From assembly GCA_016800925.1 (NCBI GenBank), contig JABCPU010000641.1, positions 1 through 33,345 on the forward strand: a stretch of DNA of 33,345 nt, given 5' to 3'. Positions 1 through 8,462 of the stretch are shown here, piece after piece (positions within the stretch are counted from its first letter, which is position 1; every line of letters begins with the position of its first letter). A model generated the notes under the pieces. That model ran no database searches, was not told the origin of the DNA, and saw only the letters and a program-made list of their open reading frames with translations. A program made the position numbers and the translations under genes. The DNA comes from Suillus spraguei (taxonomy: Eukaryota > Basidiomycota > Agaricomycetes > Boletales > Suillaceae).

Positions 1-312
1 CAATGAGGGTACAAGTTCTTCTTTTATCAGGGACTTCTTCTATTGAAGCTGAAAGAGTTTTCGGGGGAGAACGAAGAACTTGGATAGTTTTGGTACATTG
101 GTGTTTCGTCCTGGGAGTTCTTCTCTGTTTTCCTCTTTCCGTTTTCTGTTCTTCTATTGGCCGTTGCTCAATAGGTTCTTGTCCGGCCCGATGTTCGGGT
201 TCGGATTCATTCTTGCGCTTTTCTGCGCGGGAATTGGTGACACTGCTCTTGGCAGTTGACACGTGGAGTGGTGTCTACAGTACGTGGCATTCGTACTTCT
301 GGTTCTGGGTTT

Positions 313-815
313 TCAACAATAGGAAGCAAGAAAGGTTTCGGAAGACGGGAATGTTGCCATTGATATGGTGGTTGAAAAGTCGGGGCAACCCATTCTTCTT
401 TGGTCTTTATCCAAATCGATTTCGATTTCATCAGATTTCTCTGTCCGCGAAAGGACAAGTGTTTCAGCAGCCCAATCTATAATTGGGTTCATTGCTCGTA
501 ACCATGGGATTCCAAGGAGGATTTGATCTCTTCTTCCGAGTTTGGTGATGTTGAATTTTCCATACATGGTTCGATCATCAATTTTGACCACTAGAAGACA
601 ATAGTGTGTTCGGTCCTCCTTTTATGAGGGTTCCATCTGCCGTAGTAACTCGAAATGGTTTTTGAGTTTTCGTCGTGTGATTTGATGGAGTTTCACAAAC
701 TCTTCTGAGATGAATGTTCCTGCTGCTCCTGAATCGATAACAGCGGTGGTGTCGACGGATTTAACGAGTACGCGAGTGGAGGGTGATAGGGACACGAAGT
801 TCTTTTCTTTCACCT
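313..815 (-). pseudogene. Aspartic protease remnant of element 2
   Basis: Retropepsin-like region just downstream of gag in transcript order. The piece at 622-813 contains AVIDSGAAGTFISEEFV, with the DSG active-site signature of retroviral-type proteases. The piece at 313-591 contains ILLGIPWLRAMNPIIDW, the typical C-terminal protease block. The two parts lie in different frames, so the gene is broken. The sequence continues toward position 1 as the linker before RT, matching 6142-6430 of the other copy. Confidence 0.8.
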
Positions 816-959
816 ACAGCGCGTACAAGTCTTAGTAATACATTGGGAGAAACATACGTCGAGTCTTTGTTTCTCCAAGTCAAAAATCCTCAACAATCCG
901 TCTCACGGTTTCTTCATCTTCTTCTTCTCCTTTGACTTCGGTTTGTCGGAGGGGTCTTC

Positions 960-1704
960 TTCTTTCTTCAGGACATTATGACGGTGTCCTGTCTTTCTGC
1001 ATCCGAAGCATTGCCCTTTCTTCATGCATTCGGATCTCCATGTCGGAGATTCGATCTACGACCATTGCGTTGGAATCACGGTTCGGAATATACCGTGCAT
1101 TCCCATAGTTCTTCTTCTTCTGTTGTGGACATGACGTGTCCTCATGGCGTTAAGCCGATGATGGGCGTTGTCAATAGCAACGCATTGCAGCACAACATCT
1201 CTGAAATTTCGGAGACATCTCCCGTATTGAAAAGCTTTGTAAGGATACCCCAATTAAGACCATCTTGGAAGAACTGGATCTTCGTCGCGTTATCGGTGAT
1301 ATGAGCCTTGGCTGCAAGTGCCTCAAAGTCGGCGACATAGGTGTGAAGATCTCCAGTTCCTTGTTTGAGATCTCTAAGGCGTGTAAGCGCGGTCATTCTG
1401 GTATCCACTGGTTCGAATGCTTCTTTGAAGCTCTTCATAAAATCCACCATCGTCCCATAACCAACTTTTTGTCCCGAAGTGTCGGTAGATTGGGCGTGTT
1501 CAAGGAATTGTTCCTTCCATGACTTGGCATTCTTTCGGTCATGAAGGATGTTATGTAGATGATCTTCTGCTTGTCGGTGGTGTAAAGCTTTTCATTGATG
1601 TCAAAGTGCAAGTTGCACGACTGGATAAACTCGCGAGAGTTATCACGATCTCCATCAAAACCAATCGGTTGACCGATCTTGTATTCGAATTCTTTGGTCG
1701 ACAT
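960..1704 (-). pseudogene. gag: Gag pseudogene of element 2
   Basis: Decayed nucleocapsid/capsid gene. It starts at an ATG at 1704 and encodes a product starting MSTKEFEYKIGQPIGFDGDR, nearly the same as the intact gag at 6972-7805. A one-base deletion near 1531 shifts the frame after SFMTER. The frame is regained near 1450 (MVDFMKSFKEAFEP) and lost again by another one-base deletion near 1205-1215. The zinc-knuckle part (about 960-1030) has further small indels and no longer reads as a clean CCHC motif. It cannot make a full Gag. Confidence 0.85.
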
Positions 1705-1900
1705 GGTTGATGATTCTTCTGTGAGTTATACTTTCTCGGTGCCTACACGCGCTGTCTTGCTGTCCGTTAGGGCTTTCTTCTGTCAGAGGGCTTCTCTTGA
1801 CAATCTGCTCAGCGTACGCGTACGCTAGTCTGCTGATCTAAGCGATCAGGGTTCAGGGTCGAAGACTGGATAGTCGACGATCAAAATGACTTTAATCTTT
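1705..1900 (-). promoter_or_regulatory. Retrotransposon leader with self-priming-type PBS and palindrome
   Basis: Untranslated leader between LTR and gag. One base after the LTR lies AAGATTAAAGT (1889-1899 on the plus strand as ACTTTAATCTT). This is the exact complement of the sequence just downstream of the LTR's TATA-like box. I see no tRNA-type site starting with TGG at that place. A perfect 16-bp palindrome AGCGTACGCGTACGCT sits at 1811-1826 and is unchanged in the other copy at 7895-7910. Confidence 0.75.
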
Positions 1901-2376
1901 TGTTACGAACTGGGGTGGCGTCACCAGCGACAGTAAGAAGATACAGGCGGTCTGCTGGGAGTTCTTACCAATGTTCAAAGAGAACAAGGTGAAAGTACAA
2001 GGAACGCGTTCCGAGTACGATCAAGGGTTTAGCCTCAAAGACAAGTCTAAGAGGTATCCGCGAGAATAGAGACTAAGACTAAGGAGTGCTTAGACTTAGA
2101 GACGATTCAAGACGACTTAGGTTGGAGACCTAAGCAAAGGAAATTCCAGGTAAAACCCAGTAAGATTAAAGTAGCGAATCTACTACAAGTACACTGTGCT
2201 TAAATAGGCCAATATGTGCGCACAGACCAAGAGAAGTGTGAGAACGTAAGTGCGTATCCAAATGAGGAAGGCAACTATAGTACAGATGCGTTTGAGCATA
2301 TGAGTCAGAGTCATGTTATGTAATATACACAGTAAATGAAGTAAGAAAATGAATAGGGGCACGTACGATTGTAACA
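1901..2376 (-). repeat. Gypsy LTR (family A), 5' LTR of element 2
   Basis: A 476-bp long terminal repeat with TGTTAC...GTAACA ends on the minus strand. It is one of five copies in the window (also 7987-8460, 9700-10175, 10208-10681 and the split copy at 25801-27893). A TATA-like TATTTAAG lies at 2199-2206. ACTTTAATCTT, the likely RNA 5' end, lies 34 nt downstream at 2162-2172. It carries the 12-bp palindrome GGAACGCGTTCC at 2001-2012. Confidence 0.93.
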
Positions 2377-3051
2377 GTGTCCCGCGGTAGGATGATCATG
2401 ATACCTTTTTAAGATATCGGACGGGTGTGCCGGAGGGATATAGGCGCGGTTCTTAAAATAGAGGACATTCTCCTCAATCTTCCAGTCAGAGAGTGCTGAC
2501 TTCATAGGGGGAAGGCATACGCCGTCAAGGGCGTCAGACGCTGTTTTGAAGACAGGGTCGTCGAGGGGGTCAGAGGAAGATAAGACATCCTGTAAGTCAG
2601 TATCAATAAGACGAACGAATAGAGCGTCAGGGAGGAGGGTCTGGTCCTCGTTATCGTCTTTGCCAGAGTCGTAATCAGGCCGGCGGGATCGTGCATCGGG
2701 TACAGCCAATTTGGTACCCGCAACGTGATGTAGTTCGATGTCGTAAATAGACAAAATCAATTGCCAGCGTGCTTGTCGATGGGTAAGCTTCTGTGCACTT
2801 CTAAAGTACAGAAGGTTCTTATGGTCGGTGAATACCAGGACGGGGTGTGGGTTTCCTTCAAGATAATGACGCCATTCGTTTAGTGCCCGGATCACGGCAA
2901 GGAGTTCCCGATCAAAGATCTGATAATTGCATTCTGCAGGGTTCAAAGACTGTGAGAGGTATGCACATGGGTGATAAACACCATTCTCATCAGTCTGCAG
3001 GAGAACTCCGCCAGTTGCTACGAGCAAAGCGTCGGTAGCAATGGCAAATTG
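2377..3051 (-). pseudogene. pol: RNase H and start of integrase, element 1
   Basis: It continues the RT frame after the TGA. The RNase H domain begins QFAIATDALLVATGGVLLQ and includes YLSQSLNPAE, FDRELLAVI, LVFTDHKNLLYF and TKLAVPDARSRRPD. It then runs through an acidic tether to the first part of the integrase zinc-binding domain (RYHDHPTAGH). There the frame meets the LTR of element 2 at 2376. The H-H-C-C finger, the DDE core and any C-terminal domain are absent from the window. Confidence 0.9.
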
Positions 3052-4431
3052 TCAGGAAGGATCAGGGTTATGGAGTACTGGTTGGGATGTGAAGCGTCGT
3101 TTCAATTCTTCGAAGGTGTCCATACATTCGGTTGACCAATCAAAGGCCTTATCTTTCTTTGTTAAATCGATAAGGGGTCGGGCGATGTCAGAATAGTGGG
3201 AAATGAACGTGCGGTAGAAGTTGCAAAAGCCGAGGAATGACCGAACATCTTTTACAGATTTCGGGACTGGCCATTCGGAGATTCCCTTGGTCTTGGCGGT
3301 ATCCATAGCAACTTGTCCGGGGCGAATTATCATCCCAAGGTATTCTACTTCTTCTGCATCGAAGGTGCATTTCTCCGGTTTCAGGAACAGATGTTCTTTT
3401 CGTATTTTCATCAAGACACGTCTTGTCCATTCGCGATGTTCTGCCATTGTTGTAGAGAAAATCAGGATATCGTCCATGTAGATAACAATCCATCCTTCGT
3501 TGATTTCCTGTTGGAAGGTGCAATTCATGTATGCCTGAAAAGTTGCTGGGGAATTGCAGAGGCCAAAGAACATGACGTTCGGTTCAAACAGGCCGAATTC
3601 CGTAGTAAAAGCAGCCTTCCACCTATCATCAGGATGGATGCGAATATTGTTATAGCCGGACCGGATATCCATTTTCGTAAAGAACTGTGCGTTGTGAAGG
3701 CGTGCGACGAGAGAGATAGGAAGAGGGAGTGGATAGGCATTCTTGACTGTCCAATCGTTGATGTAATGGTAATCTTGACAGGGACGTAATTCTCCACTCT
3801 TTTTTCCCACAAAGAAGAAGCCACTGGCTTGAGGTGACTTCGATTCGGAGATGAAACCTTTCGCGACATTTTCATCGATGAACGTTTTGACGGCAGCACA
3901 TTCTTTTTCCGATAACAGGTAAACCTTAGACGTGCGGGGGATGAAACCGGGTTTAGTATTGATCTGATGATCAATACCAGGGCGTTCGGGGGGTATTTTG
4001 TTTAATCCATCTTTAGCAAAGACGTCTACAAAGTCGTGCAAATAGTCCAGGACCAATTCTTCAAAGGATCTCTTTTTCTTTTCCTTTTTGTCTGTGGCGA
4101 ATTCCTGAGCTTTGTTACTATATTTCGGAGGAAGAAGGGGAATTGTGGAGTAGGTGGAGGATTGTTCGAGTTGAGAAGTTCCATCACGTGTCAAGGGTGT
4201 ATCCATAGATACTTCCTCTATGATCCTCATGCTGACTCCATCGGTATCGTATTCCACGAGAAATTCTCCATCTCCTAGTTCATACGAGGAAATCTCACAT
4301 ACTTCTGGTGCGTGCCAGACATCTTGCAGGGTGTTGAATTGGTCATCATCCTCTGTTGGGATCGACGAGGGCACGGGTTCTTCTTTATCAGGGATTTCTT
4401 CAATTGAAGCTGAAAGAGTTTTCGGGGGAAC
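3052..4431 (-). pseudogene. pol: Reverse transcriptase domain of element 1
   Basis: RT segment of the Pol polyprotein, open from the solo-LTR junction at 4431 down to a TGA at 3052-3054. Visible RT blocks include RPCQDYHYIND, FFTKMDIRSGYNNIRI (first catalytic Asp), FFGLCNSPATFQAYMN and the YMDD catalytic box with ILIF (nucleotides 3469-3480). These are followed by LFLKPEKCTF, VEYLG and the SVKDVRSFLGFCNFYR connection block. It is typical of Ty3/Gypsy. Any upstream start codon would lie inside the inserted LTR, so there is no true start here. The TGA interrupts what would otherwise read straight into RNase H in the same frame. Confidence 0.9.
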
Positions 4432-4875
4432 TGTTACGACCATGCAAAACCGGAGATTAGCAAGAAGTCCTGGTCTTACATGGGGTTGTACCAGAGGGTT
4501 GTAAGTCAAAGGGGCTTGGCCTCAGCTCGTACGCTGTGCCCCTTACCCGAGTATGTGCCCTTAATTTCAGATGAAGTCCAAGGGAGAGTTCTGGTGGAGT
4601 CCGGATGGAGGGTCCGGACGAACTCTAAGGCAGGATAGCTTGACAGAGCTCCGATGGACTTCCGGATGAGCGCGGGAATGCGCCGGAACTATTTCCGGAA
4701 GGTAGGGAGTAATGGTAACACTACTGGAACAAGTTCCAAGTAGAACGGATGAAGGATGGACCGCTGGACAAAGTCCAGGGCAGGATAGGAGCAGAGCTCC
4801 GGAGGGAAAGATGATCCATAGATGTCAGAGGATAGGATAGGATGGATCCAAAGGACTAGGGGTCCGAAGGTCCGG

Positions 4876-5295
4876 AGCTCGGAGGAGCGGAGGAGCGGAG
4901 GAGCGGAGGAGCGGAGGAGCGGAGGAGCGGAGGAGCGGAGGAGCGGAGGAGCGGAGGGAGAGCGGAGGAGCGGAGGAGCGGAGGAGCGGAGGAGCGGAGG
5001 AGCGGAGGAGCGGAGGAGCGGAGGAGCGGAGGGGAGCGGAGGAGCGGAGGAGCGGAGGAGCGGAGGAGCGGAGGAGCGGAGGAGCGGAGGGAGCGGAGGA
5101 GCGGAGGAGCGGATGATCGGAGGAGCGGGGAGCAGAGGAGCGGATGATCGGAGGAGCGGGGGAGCAGAGGAGCGGATGATCGGAGGAGCGGAGGAGCGGA
5201 GGAGCTGAGGAGTGGAGGAGCGGAGGAGCAGATGATCGGAGGAGCGGGGGAGCGGAGGAGCGGATGATCGGATGATCGGATGATCGGATGAGCGT
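4876..5295 (+). repeat. 8-bp minisatellite GGAGCGGA inside solo LTR B
   Basis: About 420 bp of nearly uninterrupted GGAGCGGA units, becoming variable (GGATGATC, GGGGAGCA) after about 5110. The 24-nt triple repeat makes a long SGGAEERR-type reading frame, which is a by-product of the tandem repeat. Confidence 0.95.
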
Positions 5296-5904
5296 AGCTC
5301 TGTGGATCTTAGAGGAAGTGTTGGCTACTAGAGAGGAGTAGGTCCGGATATGGTGTAGAGATAGTATAGACTACTCCGGGCAAGGTCCGGAATAGAAACA
5401 GACAGTATAAGACTACCAAAGGTAGAGTCGGAGGTGAAACAGATGATAGACAGAGATGGACGAAGTCCGAACAGATTATAGGACATAGGATCAAAGCTCC
5501 GGCCTAGGGAGTAATCCCATAGGCCTGAGTTGGAAGCTTACAAGGGCCGGAGCCCAAGTGCAAGAACGGAGACGGAGTTATATAGACATGATAACAGGAT
5601 ACAGAGTAGTCAAAGGAATATACAGAAGTAGGAACAATGAATCAGACTGAGGTCTGCAGGAGTTGTACTACAAGTTTATATACTGTAGGTAGCATGCCGG
5701 AAGGCAAGCAAGGATAGTCCGAGGCTATGTTTGAGGCATTGCGGAACACAAGGCTATGAACTCGGAAATAAGACTTGTACGAAATATCTTATCAAGACGG
5801 AAGTCAAGATAACCGAAAGCCAGAGGTGCAGAGATAACCGAAAGCCGGACACAGGTATTAACCTAAAAGGAGTAACGCGCAGGTGCGCGGGAATAGTTTC
5901 GGAT

Positions 5905-6035
5905 ATGAGCATGGATCGGATATGGACACGGATCGGATATGGACATGGATCGGATATGGACATGGATCGGATATGAACACGGATCGGATATGGACACGGA
6001 TCGGATATGGACATGGATCGGATGAGTGGATCAGA
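5905..6035 (+). repeat. 17-bp minisatellite ATCGGATATGGACATGG inside solo LTR B
   Basis: About seven or eight head-to-tail copies of a 17-bp unit, alternating between GGACATGG and GGACACGG versions. The region then fades into related GGAT-rich sequence up to about 6100. Because 17 is not a multiple of 3, all frames are open through it, giving spurious reading frames on both strands. Confidence 0.9.
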
Positions 6036-6141
6036 TCGGATGGATGGACTGAGTCGGATATGGATATGGATTAGATATGGATGGATGTTGATTGGGTGTC
6101 CAGATGTCCATGGATCAGACCTGAATGTATGGTATATGACA

Positions 6142-6993
6142 GGAACAAAGAACTTGGATAGTTTCGGTACGTTGGTGCTTCGCCCTGGGATTTCTTCTTC
6201 TGCTTTTCTTTTTCCATATTTCTGTTCTTCTATTGGCCGTTGCTCAATAGGTTCTTGTCCAGCCCGATACTCGGGCTCAGATTCGTTCTTGCGTTTTTCT
6301 GCTCGAGGAATTGGTGAAACTGCTCGCAGCAGTTGTACACGTGGAGTAGGATCTGTAGTATGTGACGTTCGTACTTCTGGTTCCGGGTTTTCAGGAACAT
6401 CAATAGGAGAAGTGACAAAGGGTTTCGGAAGTCAGGAATATTGCCATTTGGCATGATGATTGAAAAGTCGAGGCAACCCATTCTTCTTCCGATCCATATC
6501 CAGATCGATTTCAATTTCATCAGATTTCTCCGTTCGTGAAAGGATAAGTGTTTCAGCAGCCCAATCTATAATTGGGTTCATTGCCCGTAACCATGGAATT
6601 CCAAGGAGGATTTGATCTCTTCTTCCTAATTTGGTGATGTTGAACTTTCCATACATGGTTCGTTCATCAATTTTGACCACCAGAAGACAGTAGTGTGTGA
6701 TCGGTCCTCCTTTATAAGGGTTCCATCTGCCGTTGTAACTCGAAATGGTGTTTTGAGTTTTCGTCGTGTGATTTGATGGAGTTTCACAAATTCCTCAGAG
6801 ATGATGTTCCTGCTGCTCCTGAATCTATAACAGCAGTGGTGTCGACGGATTTTAAGCGAGTACGTGAGTGGAGGGTGATAGGGACATGGAGTTCTTTTCT
6901 TTCACCTACAGCGCATACAAGTCTTAGTAATATATTAGGAGAAACATACGTCGAGTCTTTGTTTCTCCAAGTCAAAAATCCTGCACAATCCAC
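6142..6993 (-). pseudogene. Protease region of element 1 (frameshifted)
   Basis: It overlaps the gag end in another frame. It contains KSVDTTAVIDSGAAGT, the retropepsin active-site block, then goes out of frame near 6802, where one base is missing compared with the sister copy at about 700. The downstream block MYGKFNITKLGRRDQILLGI plus PWLRAMNPIIDW is at 6432-6680. The remaining 6142-6430 is a linker rich in charged residues. At 6142 the segment ends against the solo LTR and resumes at 4431. Confidence 0.82.
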
Positions 6994-7805
6994 CTTACAG
7001 TTTCTTCGTCTTCTTCTTCTTTGACTTCAGTTTGTCGGAGCGGGGTCTTCTTCTTTCTATCTGGACAGTTATGGATGCAGTGTCCTGTCTTCTTGCATCC
7101 AAAGCATTGTCCCTTCTTCATGCATTCGGATCTCTCCATATCGGAGATCCGATCCACGACCATTGCGTTGGAATCACGGTTCGGAATATACCGTGCATTT
7201 CCATAATTCTTCTTCTTCTGTTGTGGAGCATGGTGTGTCCTCATGGCTTGAAGTCTGTGATGGGCATTGTCAATAGCAACGCACTGCAGCACAACTTCTC
7301 GGAATATTTCTGAGACATCTCCTGTTGCAAAAAGCTTTGTAAGGATACCCCAATTAAGGCCGTCTTGGAAGAACTGGATCTTCGTTGCGTTGTCAGTGAT
7401 CTGAGCCTTGGCTGCAAGTGCCTCAAAGTCAGCAACGTAGGTGTGGAGATCTCCAGTTCCTTGCTTGAGGTCTCTGAGTTTCGTGAGTGCGGTTCCTTTG
7501 GTATCCACTGGTTCGAATGCTTCTTTGAAGCTCTTCATAAAATCCACCATCGTCCCATAACCAACTTTTTGTCCAGAAGTGTCGGTGGATTGGGCATGTT
7601 CAAGGAATTGTTCTTTCCAAGATTTGGCGTTCCTTTCGGTCATAAAGGATGTTATGTAGATGATCTTCTGTTTGTCGGTGGTGTAAAGCTTTTCATTGAT
7701 GTCAAAGTGCAAATTGCACGACTGGATAAACTTGCGAGAGTTATCACGATCTCCATCAAAACCGATTGGTTGACCAATCTTGTATTCAAAGTCTTTGGTC
7801 GTCAT
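6972..7805 (-). CDS. gag: Gag polyprotein of element 1 (intact frame)
   Basis: A 277-residue Ty3/Gypsy Gag. The N-terminal and middle part (about 10-200) is a retrotransposon capsid domain, with W-rich segments such as KSWKEQFLEHA and FQDGLNWGILTKLF. A zinc knuckle, CFGCKKTGHCIHNC (C-x2-C-x4-H-x4-C), lies near residues 234-247. An acidic tail (EVKEEEDEE) follows. Gag packages the element RNA into virus-like particles. The start is the first ATG after the leader and matches the start in the sister copy. The frame is open to a stop at 6972. The protease frame that follows is offset, so Pol would need frameshifting or the locus is mutated. The element as a whole is dead because RT is cut off by a solo LTR. 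Confidence 0.88.
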   Translation of the reverse strand: MTTKDFEYKIGQPIGFDGDRDNSRKFIQSCNLHFDINEKLYTTDKQKIIYITSFMTERNAKSWKEQFLEHAQSTDTSGQKVGYGTMVDFMKSFKEAFEPVDTKGTALTKLRDLKQGTGDLHTYVADFEALAAKAQITDNATKIQFFQDGLNWGILTKLFATGDVSEIFREVVLQCVAIDNAHHRLQAMRTHHAPQQKKKNYGNARYIPNRDSNAMVVDRISDMERSECMKKGQCFGCKKTGHCIHNCPDRKKKTPLRQTEVKEEEDEETVRWIVQDF

Positions 7806-7986
7806 GTTTGATGATTCACTTGGTGAGTTATACTTTCTCGGTGCCTACACACGCTGTCTTGCTGTCCGTCAGGGCTTCTCTTGACAATCTGCTCAGCGTA
7901 CGCGTACGCTAGTCTGCTGATCTAGGCGATCAGGGTTCAGGGTCGAAGACTGGATAGTCGACGATCAAAAAAGGACTTTAATCTTT
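7806..7986 (-). promoter_or_regulatory. Element 1 leader with PBS and 16-bp palindrome
   Basis: The leader starts one base after the LTR with AAGATTAAAGT (plus-strand 7975-7985), the complement of the LTR segment at 8249-8259. The palindrome AGCGTACGCGTACGCT lies at 7895-7910. Gag begins at 7805. Confidence 0.75.
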
Positions 7987-8460
7987 TGTTACGAACTGGG
8001 GTGGCGTCACCAGCGACAGTGAAAAGACACAGACGGTCTGCTGGGAAGTTCTTACAATGTCCAAAAGAGGACAAGGTGAAAGTACAAGGAACGCGTTCCG
8101 AGTACGATCAAGGGTTCTGCCTCAAAGACAAGTCTAAGAGGTATCTGCGAGAATAGAGACTAAGACTAAGGAGTGCTTAGACTTAGAGATGATTCAAGAC
8201 GACTTAGGTTGGAGACCTAAGCGAAGGAGATTCCAGGTAAAACCCAGTAAGATTAAAGTAGCGAATCTACTACAAGTACACTGTGCTTAAATAGGCCAAT
8301 ATGTGTGCACAGACCAAGTGAGACGTGGGAATGTAAGTGCGTATCCAAAGAAGGAAGGCAACTATAGTACAGATGCGTTGAGCATATGAGTCAGAGTCAT
8401 GTTACATAATATACAAGTAAAGGAGATAGAAAATGAATAGGGGCATGTCCGATTGTAACA
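7987..8460 (-). repeat. Gypsy LTR (family A), 5' LTR of element 1
   Basis: A 474-bp LTR with TGTTAC...GTAACA ends. TATA-like TATTTAAG at 8286-8293, ACTTTAATCTT at 8249-8259, palindrome GGAACGCGTTCC at 8088-8099. It abuts the zinc-knuckle coding region that starts at 8461. Confidence 0.93.
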
Positions 8461-8462
8461 GT

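Larger units (their letters stand above)
1..2376 (-). mobile_element. Ty3/Gypsy element 2, 5' half, degenerate
   Basis: LTR retrotransposon reading right to left and cut by the window's left edge. In transcript order it shows a 5' LTR (1901-2376), a primer-binding site, a leader, a gag remnant and a protease remnant. It is the same family as the neighbouring copy at 2377-8460 and aligns with it by eye over gag and protease. Its LTR begins directly after the codons for DHPTAGH of the other copy's integrase, so I infer that it inserted into that element. The matching far end and second target duplication would lie outside the window. Single-base deletions in gag make it non-coding. Confidence 0.88.
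4432..6141 (+). mobile_element. Solo LTR (family B), 1710 bp, with 5-bp target duplication
   Basis: It starts TGTTACGACC and ends GGTATATGACA. It is flanked by GGAAC at 4427-4431 and at 6142-6146, and the sister element carries the uninterrupted equivalent near 62-85. There is no coding sequence inside. It contains an 8-bp minisatellite and a 17-bp minisatellite. Related truncated pieces occur at 18190-18296, 18330-19052, 22553-23210 and 29665-30366. I infer LTR nature from the TG..CA ends and 5-bp duplication. The orientation is arbitrary because no internal region is present. Confidence 0.82.
2377..8460 (-). mobile_element. Ty3/Gypsy element 1 (5' LTR to RNase H), interrupted twice
   Basis: LTR retrotransposon on the minus strand, order 5' LTR (7987-8460), leader, gag, protease, RT, RNase H. 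It is interrupted by a solo LTR of another family at 4432-6141 and by the LTR of a sister element at 2376. Integrase is missing after the first residues of its zinc-binding domain, so the rest should lie left of the window. The plus-strand flank beyond the 5' LTR is GTCAA (8461-8465). Its duplicate would be beyond the left edge. Confidence 0.9.

Noticed and set aside
4432..4509. ATG at 4509 as the start of RT
   Set aside because: It is inside the inserted solo LTR. The RT frame originally continued from the protease part at 6142.
4822..5208. 128-residue frame of SGGAEERR repeats
   Set aside because: Pure product of the 8-bp tandem array. No start context or non-repeat domain.
5754..6074. Frames on both strands with 17-residue repeats (DRIWTRIGYGHGSD, DPCPYPIRVHIRSMSI)
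   Set aside because: A 17-bp tandem repeat leaves every frame open, so this is not evidence of a gene.
8433..8460. ATG at 8433 as the start of the zinc-knuckle gene
   Set aside because: These bases belong to the LTR of element 1, so the true start was lost or lies at 8505 or later.
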